From: Pelomyxa schiedti
Taxonomy: Eukaryota; Evosea; Pelobiontida; Pelomyxidae
Direction of reading: 5' to 3'
Length of the DNA stretch: 64,000 nucleotides
Assembly: GCA_020536535.1 (NCBI GenBank)
Contig: JAHLWZ010000819.1
Span: 49,168-113,167, forward strand
Position 1 is the first letter of the stretch. Each line of letters opens with the position of its first letter. The notes beneath the pieces were generated by a model that did not search any database, was not told where the DNA came from, and worked only from the letters and a program-made list of their open reading frames with translations. The position numbers and the translations under genes were made by a program. Shown here one piece after another: positions 27,501 to 39,382 of this stretch.

Positions 27501-30183
27501 TTACCGCTTTTTTTGACTTCTGGGGTTGTTTTGTTGTTGTAATGGTGGTGTGGTTGACCATAAAGAGGGAGGTTGTTCATTGGTGTTTGTGTTTGTTGTA
27601 CTTGTACTGGTGGTTGTGTCCATGTTGCTGGTGGTATTGGTATTTGTATTTGCACTTGAACTGGTGTCAGTAGATGAGGAAAGGGTGGATTCTTCGTCGA
27701 AGCTTCCGAACTGTCTGTTCCACTCCAGGTACTGGTTCAGGGCGTCCTGTGCTACACTTGGCCTGATTTGCCTCAGGGATGCTTCAAAGTCGGCGGTTGT
27801 TACTGGTGGCACGTTGTGCTTATCCACATTTAGTATGGCAACCTTTTCACGCTGGAGTTTTCGGATGGGACCTAGTGCTGCATCCTGGCAGAGTGCCTTA
27901 ATATCTGAGCCGGAATAACCTTGGGTGATGTTAAAATAATCATATTGAATTGGGTAACCCAAACCCTCAGTCAGCTGTGCCAAGTAGTGAAACTGCTCTT
28001 CAGTGATGGAATGTTCAGTGGTTTTTAAAAGCAGCACAAGAAGTGTGTATCGTGCAATGACGTCAGGAAGGGGTATATACAATCTCTTTACAAGTCTTCT
28101 TCTGGCTGCATCATCCAGTTCCTGTGGACGGTTTGTTGCTCCTGCATAAGTTAATTTGTGAAAATAAGGGGGAAAAAGTCGGTCTTACCTACAACAAGAA
28201 TATGATCTTCTTCAGGGTTAATTCCTGCGCCATCAAGTTGAATAAGAAATTCAGTCTTCAATCTCCTGGTTGCTTCATTCTCGGACTCAGAGCGAGCTGA
28301 TAAAATGGAGTCTATCTGGAGGAATACTCATGGGTACAAAGAAGAAGGAAAAGGCATACCTCATCTATAAAAATTACACTGCGATCGTAACACCTGAAGT
28401 GGTTGTTAAAGTTAATTTGGTGTTGTCTCTAAGAGTTGCCTTGCCACAGCAAACATAGATCGAACAATTTTTTCTCCTTCTCCAATCTGCAATTACATAC
28501 AACCAAGAAAGGTAAAAAAAGCAACCAATGGTGCTAAGTAAGCGAACCCATTTGCTGGTGAGTGTACTAGCACTGATATTGAGAAAAGCAGATTTACATT
28601 CACGGGCAATTGCTTTTCCTATCATTGTCTGAAAGGAATCAGAAAGATAAGAGTAATGCAGTAAACCTTGCCGGTTCCCTGAGAAAAAAGTTAGCAAGAA
28701 TAGGCTGGTATGTGAAAGATACTGGAGGCCCAAAAAGCAGAAATCCTCTTGGAGGGCCCCGTAAACCAACAAAAATATCAGGCCTCAAAATTGGCCATAT
28801 GACAGCCTCTTGAATGCAGGTCTTAGCATGTTCTAATCCAGCTGGATAAAGTTAGAAAGAATCTTATTTAATGTACACTTCCTACCTATATCTCCCCACG
28901 TCACTGTGGGAGCACTTTCCAATATTTCATTAACAATGCGCTCAATCAATCTAGGTTCCAGGTTTCTCAAACGAGGGTCTTCAAGAGGAACCCCATTGAC
29001 CTCTGTGATGGAGCAACTTGACTCATCATCATCGTCATGCGAGGGAGGAGGTTTCTTTGTGACCTTTTTTACTATTGAGGGAACAGCAGATGCAGGTGTC
29101 GAACCAGTTGCAGGACTGAAGAGTTGTTTCTCAACGCAAGAAAAAAAAAAAGAAACTCACATTTTCGGAGGTGGTTCACTGTCCACCCTCCCTGGTTCAG
29201 GTCGTCTCTTTCCAAGTGATGAAGGCTCTTTTCCCTTTTTCTTATTCTCAATATCCTACAGGGCGATCTTGAGCGAATACGAGAATATTATGGCTACCAT
29301 TTTTTCAGATGCAGTGATAAAGGGATTAGCTTCTTTACTTGTCACCGCAGATCGGTGGCTAGAATTACTTAATTGAGAAAGTATTTTATCGTGTAAAAGT
29401 GCCTCTTTACTTCTTCAGGATCATTTCTTGCCTTCGCACCTGGATTTTTCCTAAATTAATCAAAGTTAGAGGTGAAAATCGCCATGAAATATAAGCACAG
29501 TTACTCACTCTGAAGACAAAGTTAATTAACAGAAGAAATGAATTTTGTTCATGCCTGAGGTTGCAGTGGAATTTGGGCGGGATTGAGTGTTTGTACTCCT
29601 AACTCCTCTAACAACTTCAGAGTAACACCTCTCTTGTTCCTTTGGGGAGAAAAAAAGGGAAAATCATTTTAAGAGAGGGAAGAAAAAGAAACATAAACAG
29701 AACCCTACCTGCCTCCAAGCGTTCAAGTAGCCCACCACTTCTGGGTCATCAGATACACTTATGGGATCCTCAGCCGCCAACTGGCCCAGGTCCAATGCAC
29801 CTCCAATCGTTTCAGAGTTACACGTCCCTGCCAAACTCGAAAGCAACTGCGGGGCCATCCTCGAAATTTCCCCCTGCACCTCATCGTGCACGCGGTACAG
29901 GGCCTCATTGGCACGAGATGCGAATCCATGGCAGCGTGATTGGGCGTGAGACTGAGACTGAGACTGAGACTCCTCGGCACACAGGTGACTGAGCAGCCTC
30001 AGGTGGGCGTGGTACCTCGCAGTTACGTCATTTCCCGGTCCCTAATGTAGTTCGGTTGGAGGCAAAAACGTAAACAACATCAAGTGCCACGCGTGCTGCA
30101 GGGTGTTGATGTCAACAAACATCGTTGGTCGCGTCAAAGTACGCGGATTCAAAGTGCCCGAGATCACTCCACCCTGAACTCAT
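27501..30183 (-). CDS. Fidgetin-like 1 type AAA ATPase
   Basis: Meiotic-clade AAA ATPase (katanin, spastin, fidgetin group). The N-terminus ([11 protein letters not shown]...[20 protein letters not shown]) resembles the N-terminus of FIGNL1, which in animals and plants acts in recombination by displacing RAD51. Before the AAA module is [16 protein letters not shown], close to the linker of FIGNL1. The AAA core shows [29 protein letters not shown] (Walker A split by two introns), VIFIDE (Walker B), [15 protein letters not shown] and the arginine-finger/sensor region near LVKR. The C-terminal helix region ends [19 protein letters not shown], as in FIGNL1, followed by a Thr/Asn/Ser-rich tail. 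A GC-AG intron lies at 28394-28439. Junctions between about 29400 and 29600 are uncertain. Confidence 0.82.
28394..28439 (-). other. GC-AG intron in the AAA ATPase
   Basis: On the minus strand the exon ends GTGGCAAG and the intron begins GCAACT and ends CTTCAG. Splicing gives [15 protein letters not shown], the conserved segment leading into Walker B. No GT donor produces it. Confidence 0.75.
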
Positions 30184-30483
30184 TTTTTGCAACAAAAACG
30201 AACGGATGAATACGAGCTCTTGGTCTGTCGAGCTCAATTTGTTGGGTTTCCAGAAGTAGAAAGTTTCGTGCCAACTTGACGCGAGATTGATCGCTTTTAG
30301 ATATTAATCATAATCCCGTTCACAGCGATTAACGCGTCACTCGTCGCCTCTGTTATACCCAGCTTCGTCGTAGTACTTAGTATATGTACTCGCCTACTTA
30401 CGCGTATCGAGCGGGTGTATCCGCACCAAATAGCCTAAGAACAACAACAACAACAACAAAAATAAAAAAAGTGAGACAACCAC
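30184..30483. other. Divergent promoter region, AAA ATPase / J protein
   Basis: A 300-bp spacer between two divergent start codons. A run of AAC triplets (about 30438-30462) lies just before the J-protein start. No other element was recognised. Confidence 0.5.
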
Positions 30484-32721
30484 ATGTCGACTGAAAACGC
30501 AAGCACACAAGACAACGGCGACGTAGCCGCTGCAGACGCCCGAAAAGACGAAGGCAACGCACACTATAAAGCGCAGAGATACGATGACGCTGTACAGTGC
30601 TACACAGAAGCTATTACACTCAGTGAGTTTGTTATTTTGGCTGGGGATACTTTAGAAGTTTTGTTCTATTATGTTTTCTTTTATTTCTCCGTTTCTTTGT
30701 TTGGGTTTAACCTATTACAGCTAAATCGAAAGAAAAACAGTCAGTATACTTTGGAAACAGAGCTCAGGCTTACATGATGCAAAATGATTTTAGAAATGCC
30801 CTTTCAGATTGTGAGACTGCAATTGCACTTGATCCATCTAATTTAAAGGCATGACAAATTAGAGGGCCACAAGTTCTCATTTTTTTTAGTGCTATTTGAG
30901 AGCTGGAAAATGCCACCAAAAACTTGGTGATTTGGCAAGTGCCAGGAGCAGGTTTTCAGAAGTACATTATCGAGACCCTATGAATGAGGAAGTGTGTAAA
31001 AAGTAAGCATACGGAAGGCATCTCATTTGTGTCCAGGCCAGAGCCGGAAAATCCACACTAGAACGGTTGGAGATGCAGATGACTAGAGCCTCCGAAGTGA
31101 TGCAAGCAACCCCTGAACGTGCTCTTGCCCTATCTGAGGTACTACTTACAAAAGGAAGATATAGGCGCTAAAATTGTTACTACCAGTCTGTGCTCACGGA
31201 AGCACCTCTATGCCGACGTGCTATTCTCCTCAAAGCTCAAGCTCTGTTCAATATGAAGAAATTCTCGGAAGTTTCTCTTCTTTTGAGGTATACCTAGGCA
31301 TTTTGTACCCTACCCCAAATAATTTATCACTTAATACATTAGTTTGGATATCTTTGCTCACATATACTTCTCCTGCACCCTTTTCACATTCAAGCAATGT
31401 CATTCAAGAGGATAGAACCTGTGTGGAAGCACTGGTGCTACGTGGCGTGGCACTTTTTAAGACTAACAACGTGAAATTGGCCATTTCTCATTTGACGACA
31501 GCAATTCAACTTGATCCGGAAAATACATATGCTGCTGGATTTTTGAAAGTTTGTCATGTTAACGGCATTTCATTTGATAACTGGTGATAGAAAACAAAAT
31601 TGCAAGAATCACTGAAAAACGATGGTAATACACACTACAGTGCCGGAAGATACAACGAGGCCATCCGTGCTTATAGTGATGCACTTGCACTGGACCCCGA
31701 TTGGTTTTCCCTACTCCCAATTTTGAGGGTATTTTCTCACAGTTTCCAGTATTTCCATAAATTCAGTGCTCTATGCCAATAGGGCTCAAGCATATTCAAA
31801 GGTACGCAAATTGTCTGCACAGATATTTACGTTCGCCAACAAGAAAAGATAGGAAATAACGAAGCAGCCCTTAGTGATTTAGATTCGGCTCTCTCCCTTG
31901 ATCCTAATTACCTCAAAGTGGCAATATCTTCTCCTTATATATTATTTATAAGCACACAGGCATATCTGAGACGAGCAGCTGTTCACACAGAGTTGGAACA
32001 TTTCCAAGACGCTGTGTATGATTTAGAAAAGGCAAAGCAAATGGACCCTTCCAGCAGAGGTCTTTTTTCCGATATATGTGGGTTTCCTCACTCGTTCCAG
32101 ATATAGCACAGAAATTACACGAGGCTAAAATCGCTCTTAAAAAAGCCTCTCGGAAAGACTACTACAAAATCCTTGAAATTCCAAAGGTCAGTCACATAGA
32201 CTGCACTTTTGGATTATTTATTTATTAATTGCTCAGACTGCAACCGATGAAGACATTCGTAAAGCATACCGAAAGTTGGCAGTCAAATGGCATCCAGGTT
32301 TCCTTCTCGTTCGCCTTCTTTCTTTTTCACACACAAAAAAGACAAGCACCAGGATAACAAGAAAGAAGCTGAAGCACACTTCAAAGATATTGGAGAGGCG
32401 TACCATGTTCTCAGTGATCAACAAGAAAAGGCCCGATACGACTCTGGTGTCGACCTGGATGGTGTGTACACCAAGACACCACACACCTTTTTTCTTTTTT
32501 TTTGGACTTATCCTCCCAAAACAGAGCCACAGAACGTTGACACTGACCAAATATTCCGTATGTTCTTTGGTGGTGACAACCCACTGGGCGGGGGCTTTGG
32601 GCGCAGCAGCTTTGGCGACGGAGGGTTCCCTGGCGGCTTCTCCTTCTCGTTTGGTGGCAGCCCCCAGTTTTCGTCAAGAAGAGGGGGAGGAGGGAACCCC
32701 TTTGGCGGGTTCGGCTTCTGA
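30484..32721 (+). CDS. TPR and J-domain co-chaperone, DNAJC7 type
   Basis: Co-chaperone linking HSP70 and HSP90. N-terminal TPRs: GNAHYKAQRYDDAVQCYTEA, VYFGNRAQAYMMQNDFRNAL, CYLRAGKCHQKLGDLASAR. A middle set follows: ALVLRGVALFKTNNVKLAI, then GNTHYSAGRYNEAIRAYSDA, LYANRAQAYSK, AALSDLDSALSLDP and AYLRRAAVHTELEHFQDAV. The J domain is DYYKILEIPKTATDEDIRKA with HPD split by an intron (WHP then DKHQDN) and ends HVLSDQQEKARYDSG. A Gly/Phe-rich tail closes the protein. The arrangement of two TPR groups plus a C-terminal J domain is that of DNAJC7/TPR2. One junction before LYANRA (about 31700-31780) could not be made to fit canonical splice sites. Confidence 0.85.
30849..30889 (+). other. GC-AG intron in the J protein
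   Basis: Exon end TTTAAAG is followed by GCATGA; the intron ends TTTTTAG. Splicing joins DPSNLK to CYLRAGKCHQ, an uninterrupted TPR helix pair. The region has no alternative GT donor. Confidence 0.8.
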
Positions 32722-32852
32722 GATGAAGAACACAACAACACACCCACCCTCTTTTTTTTCTTGTATTGCGCTTTGTTCAATTGCGAGGGCTGGGGTTGGT
32801 AGTGGCAGTAGTGTCGAGGTGCCGTCTCCAACCAAGTTGATGATCTAAGGGA

Positions 32853-35800
32853 ATGTCGTCCGGCACGCCCACTACGACCGGCATTACCGCAAGCAACAAC
32901 AACAGCAACAACAACGTAGGGATGACCACAACAGCCACCACCACGACTACCGTAGGAAACAAAGGCGACGGCGGCGGCGGCGTGGCGGCATCGACGGCAG
33001 GCCAACAGACGGCGGTCGGCGGACAACCAAAGCAGCAGCAGCAGACGACGGCGACGACGGCCACGGGGACGTCGACGAGGCAGCAGCACGGGGGGGGTCA
33101 CGGCGGCTCGTCACAGTCTGCGCAACCGCACGGGGTGCAGGCGTCGGCGACGCCGCCGGCGCTGCAGTTGCATTTACTCCCGCACGCGCAACCCCAATCT
33201 CTTGCTGGTGCTAGACCGGCGTCTTCCCAGCACCCCCATGCTTCTCAACCACCACCTCAACAACAACAGCAACAACAACCACAGCCACAGACGCAAACGC
33301 AAACGCAAACGCAGTCGCAGTCGCAGTCGCAGTCGCAGTCACAGTCGCAGCAATCACAACAACTCCAGGCGGCGCAACCTCTTGTAAATAATCCAGACGC
33401 ACCTGTGCTCCCTATCAAACGAAGCTCCATTTCGTTGCAGTATAATCAACCTTCCAAGCGCTCCAAGGTTGATCGAAATAAATGGTAAACTCCCAATCTT
33501 GTTCCATCCTCCTTCTTGAACTATATATCACCTCATTTTGTTAAAAAAAAAAACGAATCTGACCTTTTGGTAGTTGGAAAGCCTATGATGAAAATGTAGA
33601 TGAAGTTCCCTCGTTGGGGAATAGCCCTAATGTTAGTCAACCTCCGGCACCGCCTCCACCTCCCACAAAACGGGCAATTAAGTCTCATCTTGTTGCACGT
33701 AAAAGAGTGAATAAATCAGTCCCTCCCAACCACAATGAAAAAGCAATTGCAGAAGATTTGGATGGATGTGACTCGACATCAAGAATAGGGACAGTGCTGG
33801 AACAGGCGAAAAAGCAAAGCGCCGAGGTTACTCATTCCCTAAACCCTTTATTCACTTATTTGTGTACTTGCAGATTTTTTCAGATAACAGTGGGCTCAAA
33901 AACTTTCGAGTGAAGAAAGATGATGAAATACTAGGTAGCACCATTCATACATAAGTGAAGACTATTCATCACTTGCGCATTTCAGATAAACGGTTTTCCC
34001 CTAAGAAAACACCCATGGAGTTGACCAATGAAAAGCCAGCACTCACTTTAAGCCTCTTTGACCAGGGCTTCGCAATTGACACCCAGGTTTGCAAATATCT
34101 ACTGTAACTTGCCCTTCAGTGACTCTCCCAAACAGACCACGGTGTATCCATATAATCATACAACCAAAGTTTGTTATCCTGATTGTTGAAATTATCTCAC
34201 ATTTCTCCTCTGATGCAGGGTTTAATTTCTAGTATTGACAATGGCTACTTGGGGCGAGAGCTTATTGAATATCTTGATGAAACGTTTTGTGGCCCCTATG
34301 TACCATATAATGAAGGTTCAAGTTTTATTCTTTTGGGTGAACCTAATTCATGGATAGGCATTGCCCTTGTGGAGTTGCGAGATCATCGGGGATCTTGCAC
34401 TCAAAATGTGCACAGGGTACTTCTAAGACCTTGCCCTGGGCATTCTCAGCATATCTTGACACCCAAGAATCTTAGTGACGCTTTTAAAGTCGCGGTGGAA
34501 CAACGCTTAACAGTGTGGCGTTCAATGTCTAAAGATTCTTCTCACTTTTCACATTTCACGTAGCTCGCTTCATTTCCAGAGATATGTCTAGACCCATCAC
34601 CCCATGTAGGACTTGTAACATCACTTCTATGTTACAATAGGCTTAAATTTAATCACCAACCGCCAAAAGGTTTCTTTACTTTATTTCTCTAGAATTTCAA
34701 CCCCATCTAACAAAATTTAGGAGGAATTGCTGTGTAAGTGTTTTTTCGTTTCTTTTTTTCCCCTCAACACATGCAGATCTCAACCTTCAGATGGGTTTCG
34801 GCCTTTCGCATCTCCACTTGCTTCACCCTTTTACCAGGTAGTTTGAATGAAATATCACCTGCAAGTTTAAAGTTTTGTTAAAAAAAAAAAAGCCCTTGAA
34901 GTCACCTGCGCATTGTGGGTAGGCGTACTCTCCTTGTAAACTAATATCAACTGAACCCTGCTAGGAACAAACTTTTTCGTTTTCTGGTACAACATCAAAT
35001 TCGTAAGAACCAGATGACTGACCAAAGTGCGTTCATTATCTGATAATGTAAATTCACATAATACAGAACAAGTACAGCGTTCTGTTGCCTTGGTTATTCC
35101 TCCACCCCAGGGCCGTGCTTTAAGTCCTCTTGATGTAATAGCTAGTTCAACTACACCAACTAGAACTAATCAGATTTCTCTGTCTTGGGGTAAATAGAAA
35201 TTAAAATAAAAAGGCAATGTGATTTAAACAAAAAAAAGGAACAACCTCAGCTGACCTCAAACTCACTAAGAAGGGTAATGGCTTGCAAGAGGGATCAATA
35301 AAATTCGGCCAAACTGAGATTTCGTAAGTATGCAGGGCCTTTGATCCTAAACTAACACACGAAGTTTTCATGTTGGGACACCCAAGCAAGCTCAAATGTT
35401 CCTCAATCACATACAATCACTTCAAAAATTTGAGTCACTGCACCCCCAGTTCATGTTTTACCCTCCAACACCACAGCAGGGACCTCAACCACACCCTACA
35501 ATTTCTTCCACTTTTCAACTTCCCCATACGACCTTGAGTGGTACACAGTCTCACCACGGCCCCCAGCACCAGCTTCACGTGGGACCAACATCCACCCAAT
35601 TCAGCAACTTCCAAGCCTCACAATCTAGCACTCCCAATCAACCTGTACATCATACACTTTTAAGTGCATCAGGTGCAGTATCCCAAAGTATAAGCTATAC
35701 CAATCCCACTTTACAACAGTCTCTTCCGTCTTCTGTACCCTCGTCGCCCAACTCCAACTCGATAAACTCTCCAACTTCGCCACAATATTTGGCTGTCACA

Positions 35801-36623
35801 TCAAGACCTTTCATTCAACAAACACAGGCAAATCCGAACCCAACGTACCACACATTTTCGCAAGTAAGTACAACCATTAGAGTCGTATGCTTACCTTACT
35901 CAGATTACGTCTGGAGACACAAGTGGCAACCACAGTCAGGTAACAAATTACCTCCTTGATACATTCATTCTTAACCACTTGCACCAGATACCACTTCAAA
36001 CACAGAACCAACAAATGCCACTCCCGTCCCAGCCAATGATGCTATCTCCACAACCAGGCCTACCTTTCACACCCAATCCCCAGATGAATATGCAAAGCAT
36101 GCAACCCCTAGCCCCATCACAGACATCGCAAACAGTGGGTCTATCTCAACCAGATCAATTGATGCAACTGCAGGGAACAGTGCAGCCACAACCAATGGTG
36201 CAATCCCAAAATCCCCAAAACCAACAACAAATGGGCTCTTTGTCACAATCACAACTCCCACCCACACAACAACCAAACCCTCAACCACAATCCCACGCGC
36301 CAACACAACCTCAACTACAGCTCGTTATTTCCTCCCAAAAACCACTTCAATCCAAACTCTCTCAGAAGGCAGCACAAACAAACAGCAGGCCCTTACAAGC
36401 TAACCAAAGTGCTCCACTAAACACCATGTCCAGCCCACCACAGGTCACTTCTCAACAATCTTCCGTATCCACTGACCAGTCACAAACACAAATACTTGCC
36501 TCACATAAAATGCCTCAGCTACAAATACAACTTCCACAAAGCCCAGGATCATTCTATCAAAACCCACCACGCACTCACACCCCTCAACCCCAAATTCCAG
36601 ACCAAACACCCAAGGCAAACTAA
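32853..36623 (+). CDS. SPT20-like SAGA complex subunit
   Basis: Transcription co-activator subunit. The N-terminal 200 residues are low complexity (Thr, Gly, poly-Gln, then QTQT/QSQS repeats) and end in a basic SKRSKVDR patch. The SPT20 domain begins around PALTLSLFDQGFAIDTQ and contains GLISSIDNGYLGRELIEYLD, GIALVELRDHRGS, DAFKVAVEQRL and EICLDPSPHVGLVTSLLCYN; this matches the SPT20 pattern of a strand, PxxLL-type helix, (V/I)xxVRDxR and VEQRLL. The long C-terminus is Gln/Pro/Ser rich (35396-36623), usual for this subunit. About 13 exons; a 48-110 nt intron separates most domain segments. Identification rests on the VELRDHR and VEQRL motifs plus domain order. Confidence 0.7.
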
Positions 36624-36711
36624 AACGAGGGAACCCACTACTGTAAAGAAGGAAAGTGTTTTGAACAAAACAGTTTTTTTCTATTTTTTTGGTTGTCCAA
36701 CGATTCTTACA

Positions 36712-37881
36712 TCACAGTCTTATCTTGAGGTATTCATTGATAGCATCACCTATGTAGCCTCTTATGCCTCTATCGTGGCCAGGGAACATTCTGTCAGCAC
36801 CCTTTTCCTCGGCTATCCGCCTCTTTTCATATCTCATTTCAGCTCTTTTTTTGCGGATCTCATCCACTGCATCATCTTCTGCCAGCATGGTCCGCTCAGG
36901 GCGGCTCACAAATTTGAACTTTGGTTCCACCAACCTGCAAGGAGCTAGGAATTTTCCGACTATAGTGCGGAACTGCTTTCCGCCGTTGGCAATTTGATTC
37001 ACAAGGTCCTCCACACACACAATATTGTACTTGCCGAGTGCTTTCTCTATGACAAGGTTGGTTGAGAGTGGTACGGGCTTGTGATCAACAAAAGTGACTC
37101 CGCGCCTGTTCAAAACTTCTCGCACAGTGTGTGGTGATGGTGTACTGCATGAACCAAGAGAAAAGAAAAAAAGAAATGTTAGTTCAGTGTCCTGTATGCA
37201 GCGGTAGCTGGGAACATACCCGATGATGACATATCGCTCAATCAGACGCAATTTGGAGAGCATGCTTGGCGTAGGTTGCACAAAAACGCCTGTTGGAAAC
37301 TTTGTGAGGCGCAGTTTCTTGAATATCGAATCGATTCGTCGTGGTAGCCCAAAGTAACTGAACGTGATATTAATTGCAGATCGGGGCATATAATATTTAT
37401 TACCTCTTCCTTCTGTAAACAAAGAGGACTTTACAAGAAGGAGGCGGTCGGACAGCGTGCTTTTTCCAGGTGCACATATCCTTATACCGTCTCTTCTCGC
37501 TACAGTGAACGTTAAAAGGTTGAATAGCGAAGATAACCGTACACTCGTTTAGCAATGTTCCTTGTGCAAAAGTATTCAGGTGGTTTGAAGTCAATCTTTA
37601 GAGAGGGCAGGAGATAAGGAAACGAGAAAGGGAAGGGAAGGGAAAAGAAAAGGCAAGTGATCCACACCATTGATTTGTGTTGTTTGTAATTCTTCATTCC
37701 GGGATTGAACACAGGGAGTTTCCGTTTGGTAGTCTCAGTCCGTTTTCTTATTCTGCGATAAGCTCCAAGCTTACGCTTTCGTCTGTTGGGAAAATTTAAA
37801 ACCAGACTCACAAGTTCGTGGCGTTGATTGACGTATTTACATGATCCTCCCCGCTCGCTTTTGGACTCTCGACCGCACCAT
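36712..37881 (-). CDS. uL30 (L7/Rlp7-like) ribosomal family protein
   Basis: Start ATG at 37881, stop at 36712. The N-terminus is very basic (RIIRKRKLGAYRRIRKRTET). The uL30 fold is seen in IFKKLRLTKFPTGVFVQ, SKLRLIERYVIIG, TVREVLNRRG, VPLSTNLVIEKALGKYNIVC and VEDLVNQIANGGKQF, which align with the eukaryotic L7 series ending in LGKYGIICxEDLIHEI. The C-terminus has an extra 45-residue charged helix (DEIRKKRAEMRYEKRRIAEE) before RGYIGDAINEYLKIRL, which stands in for the usual last helix. The divergence and insertion fit a ribosome-assembly paralogue (RPL7L1/Rlp7) as well as or better than the core L7. Five to six exons; it is convergent with the SPT20 gene. Confidence 0.7.
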
Positions 37882-38068
37882 CACTGAGTTAATTCAAGAT
37901 TTAATTAAACCGAACTGCAACTGTGTTCAGATTTTAATTTTGTTTTTTTACCGGAATCCCAGAACCCTTAGATACTGATAAATGTGACAACACCAATGGA
38001 TACTCTCCTGGGCTGGTAGAAAACAAAACGGAACAACAACAAATTTCATTTACGTTGAGTGGAGGTGG

Positions 38069-39152
38069 TCAGGGCGGCAACCTCTTCATCATCCAGATGT
38101 CGTGCTCAAAGAGGAGTGGGCTGCTGGGCTGTGCTGTTGGGTGCCACTCTATCTCGTCGTGGTTCATGTTGGCTGGATACAGCACCTTCCGTGTGGCCCA
38201 GACCAGTCGAAGTCAACCAAAACAGCTTGATGAATGTCAGTGCTACTACCAGGCACGGGAATCCCGCCAATGTTCGGCGTGCGGAGATCTCCGTGCACAA
38301 GGCCGTTTCCATGCAAGAAGGTCACTGCCTCTTCCAGTGATTCCTTGAATTTGCTCATTCTGGGAGGAGGAGGATTATTCCCGGTCACTTGCTGCTCTGG
38401 TGGTGCTGGTGCTGCTGCTTGTTGTTGTTGCTGAATGCACATGTAGTAGGGGGTAATTTCTAGCCACTCCATGATGACAACTACCCAGTCGGGTCGCAGG
38501 GTGCAAACATAGTAGAGACGCGGTGCAAAATGTCGTTGTGCCAATAGAGCGTGCGCCTCGATTCCATATCTGCGTGTGAACTTGATCATGACATGTTTCC
38601 TCACAATTGCCGGTGCCGCTGCAGATGTCGTTGTTGTTGTTGTGGTGGTAGTTACGCTTAACTGAGATGATGGAGGGGGGTACAGAACCCTGCTGAATGT
38701 TGTTTTCATTTCTCGCATTCCACAGTTGGGACATATTAAAACGCATCATCACCAACAACCACAACTTTGGCAGTGGATTTGAAGGGTCTTTCAGCTGAAT
38801 TCTTAAGCTTAATCAAATGGATATAAAAAGCCATGCATGGATAATATACTGGGTGAGTAAGCAACCAGAGTGCAACATCTGGATTGCCAGAGGCAGTTTC
38901 CATGGCACTTGTGATTTTCAACTCATCATTTTGGCCTGCTGTGATGGTTGCAAGACCTGAGATGCACATTTGACAAAGATTTACCAGCCTCAAGAGAAAA
39001 ACTCCTACAAACAAGCATTTTTTGTTTGAAAGCTCAATCCAGAATTTTCCCTTCAAACCTAAGTGGAACAGATGTGGAAAGACACCCCTGAGTTGGGGGA
39101 AATGGCTGATGCATTCTGTAACAAAGTAGCACAAGTGTTTTGTGCAAGTCAT
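38069..39152 (-). pseudogene. Crinkler-like atypical kinase domain, frame disrupted
   Basis: The readable kinase-like part is VMIKFTRRYGIEAHALLAQ, APRLYYVCTL, WVVVIMEWLE, then EAVTFLHGNGLVHGDLRTPN and AVLVDFDWSG. The pattern KFTxRYGxEAHxLLA ... LHxxGxVHGDLRxPN ... LVDFDW is that of the atypical kinase domain found in crinkler-type and related expanded families of fungi and protists. After DFDWSG the frame shifts (about 38186-38200), and the expected continuation KVLYPANMNHDEIEWH is in another frame, running to a TGA at 38069. No intron explains the shift. An upstream exon (38736-39152) joins in phase at GDDAVLYPPPSS. A Gln/Pro insert interrupts the kinase lobe. It is either a pseudogene or has a sequencing error. 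Confidence 0.55.
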
Positions 39153-39382
39153 AACTCTCTGAGCACTACATCCCCAACTACCTCCCAATGACTACTTTTC
39201 TCAACCATCATTAGGGAACCAGCGACCTCTCTCCCTCACAACAGTCGATAGGCACTAACACACCTCCACAAGTTCCTGGCTACCTGCAGGTCCGAGTCGA
39301 TTGGATCAATCGATTATCAAAACAATCCAATCATGCGAAACGATTTCATCAAACATCCACCATCTCAAAAAATGGCATGTGT

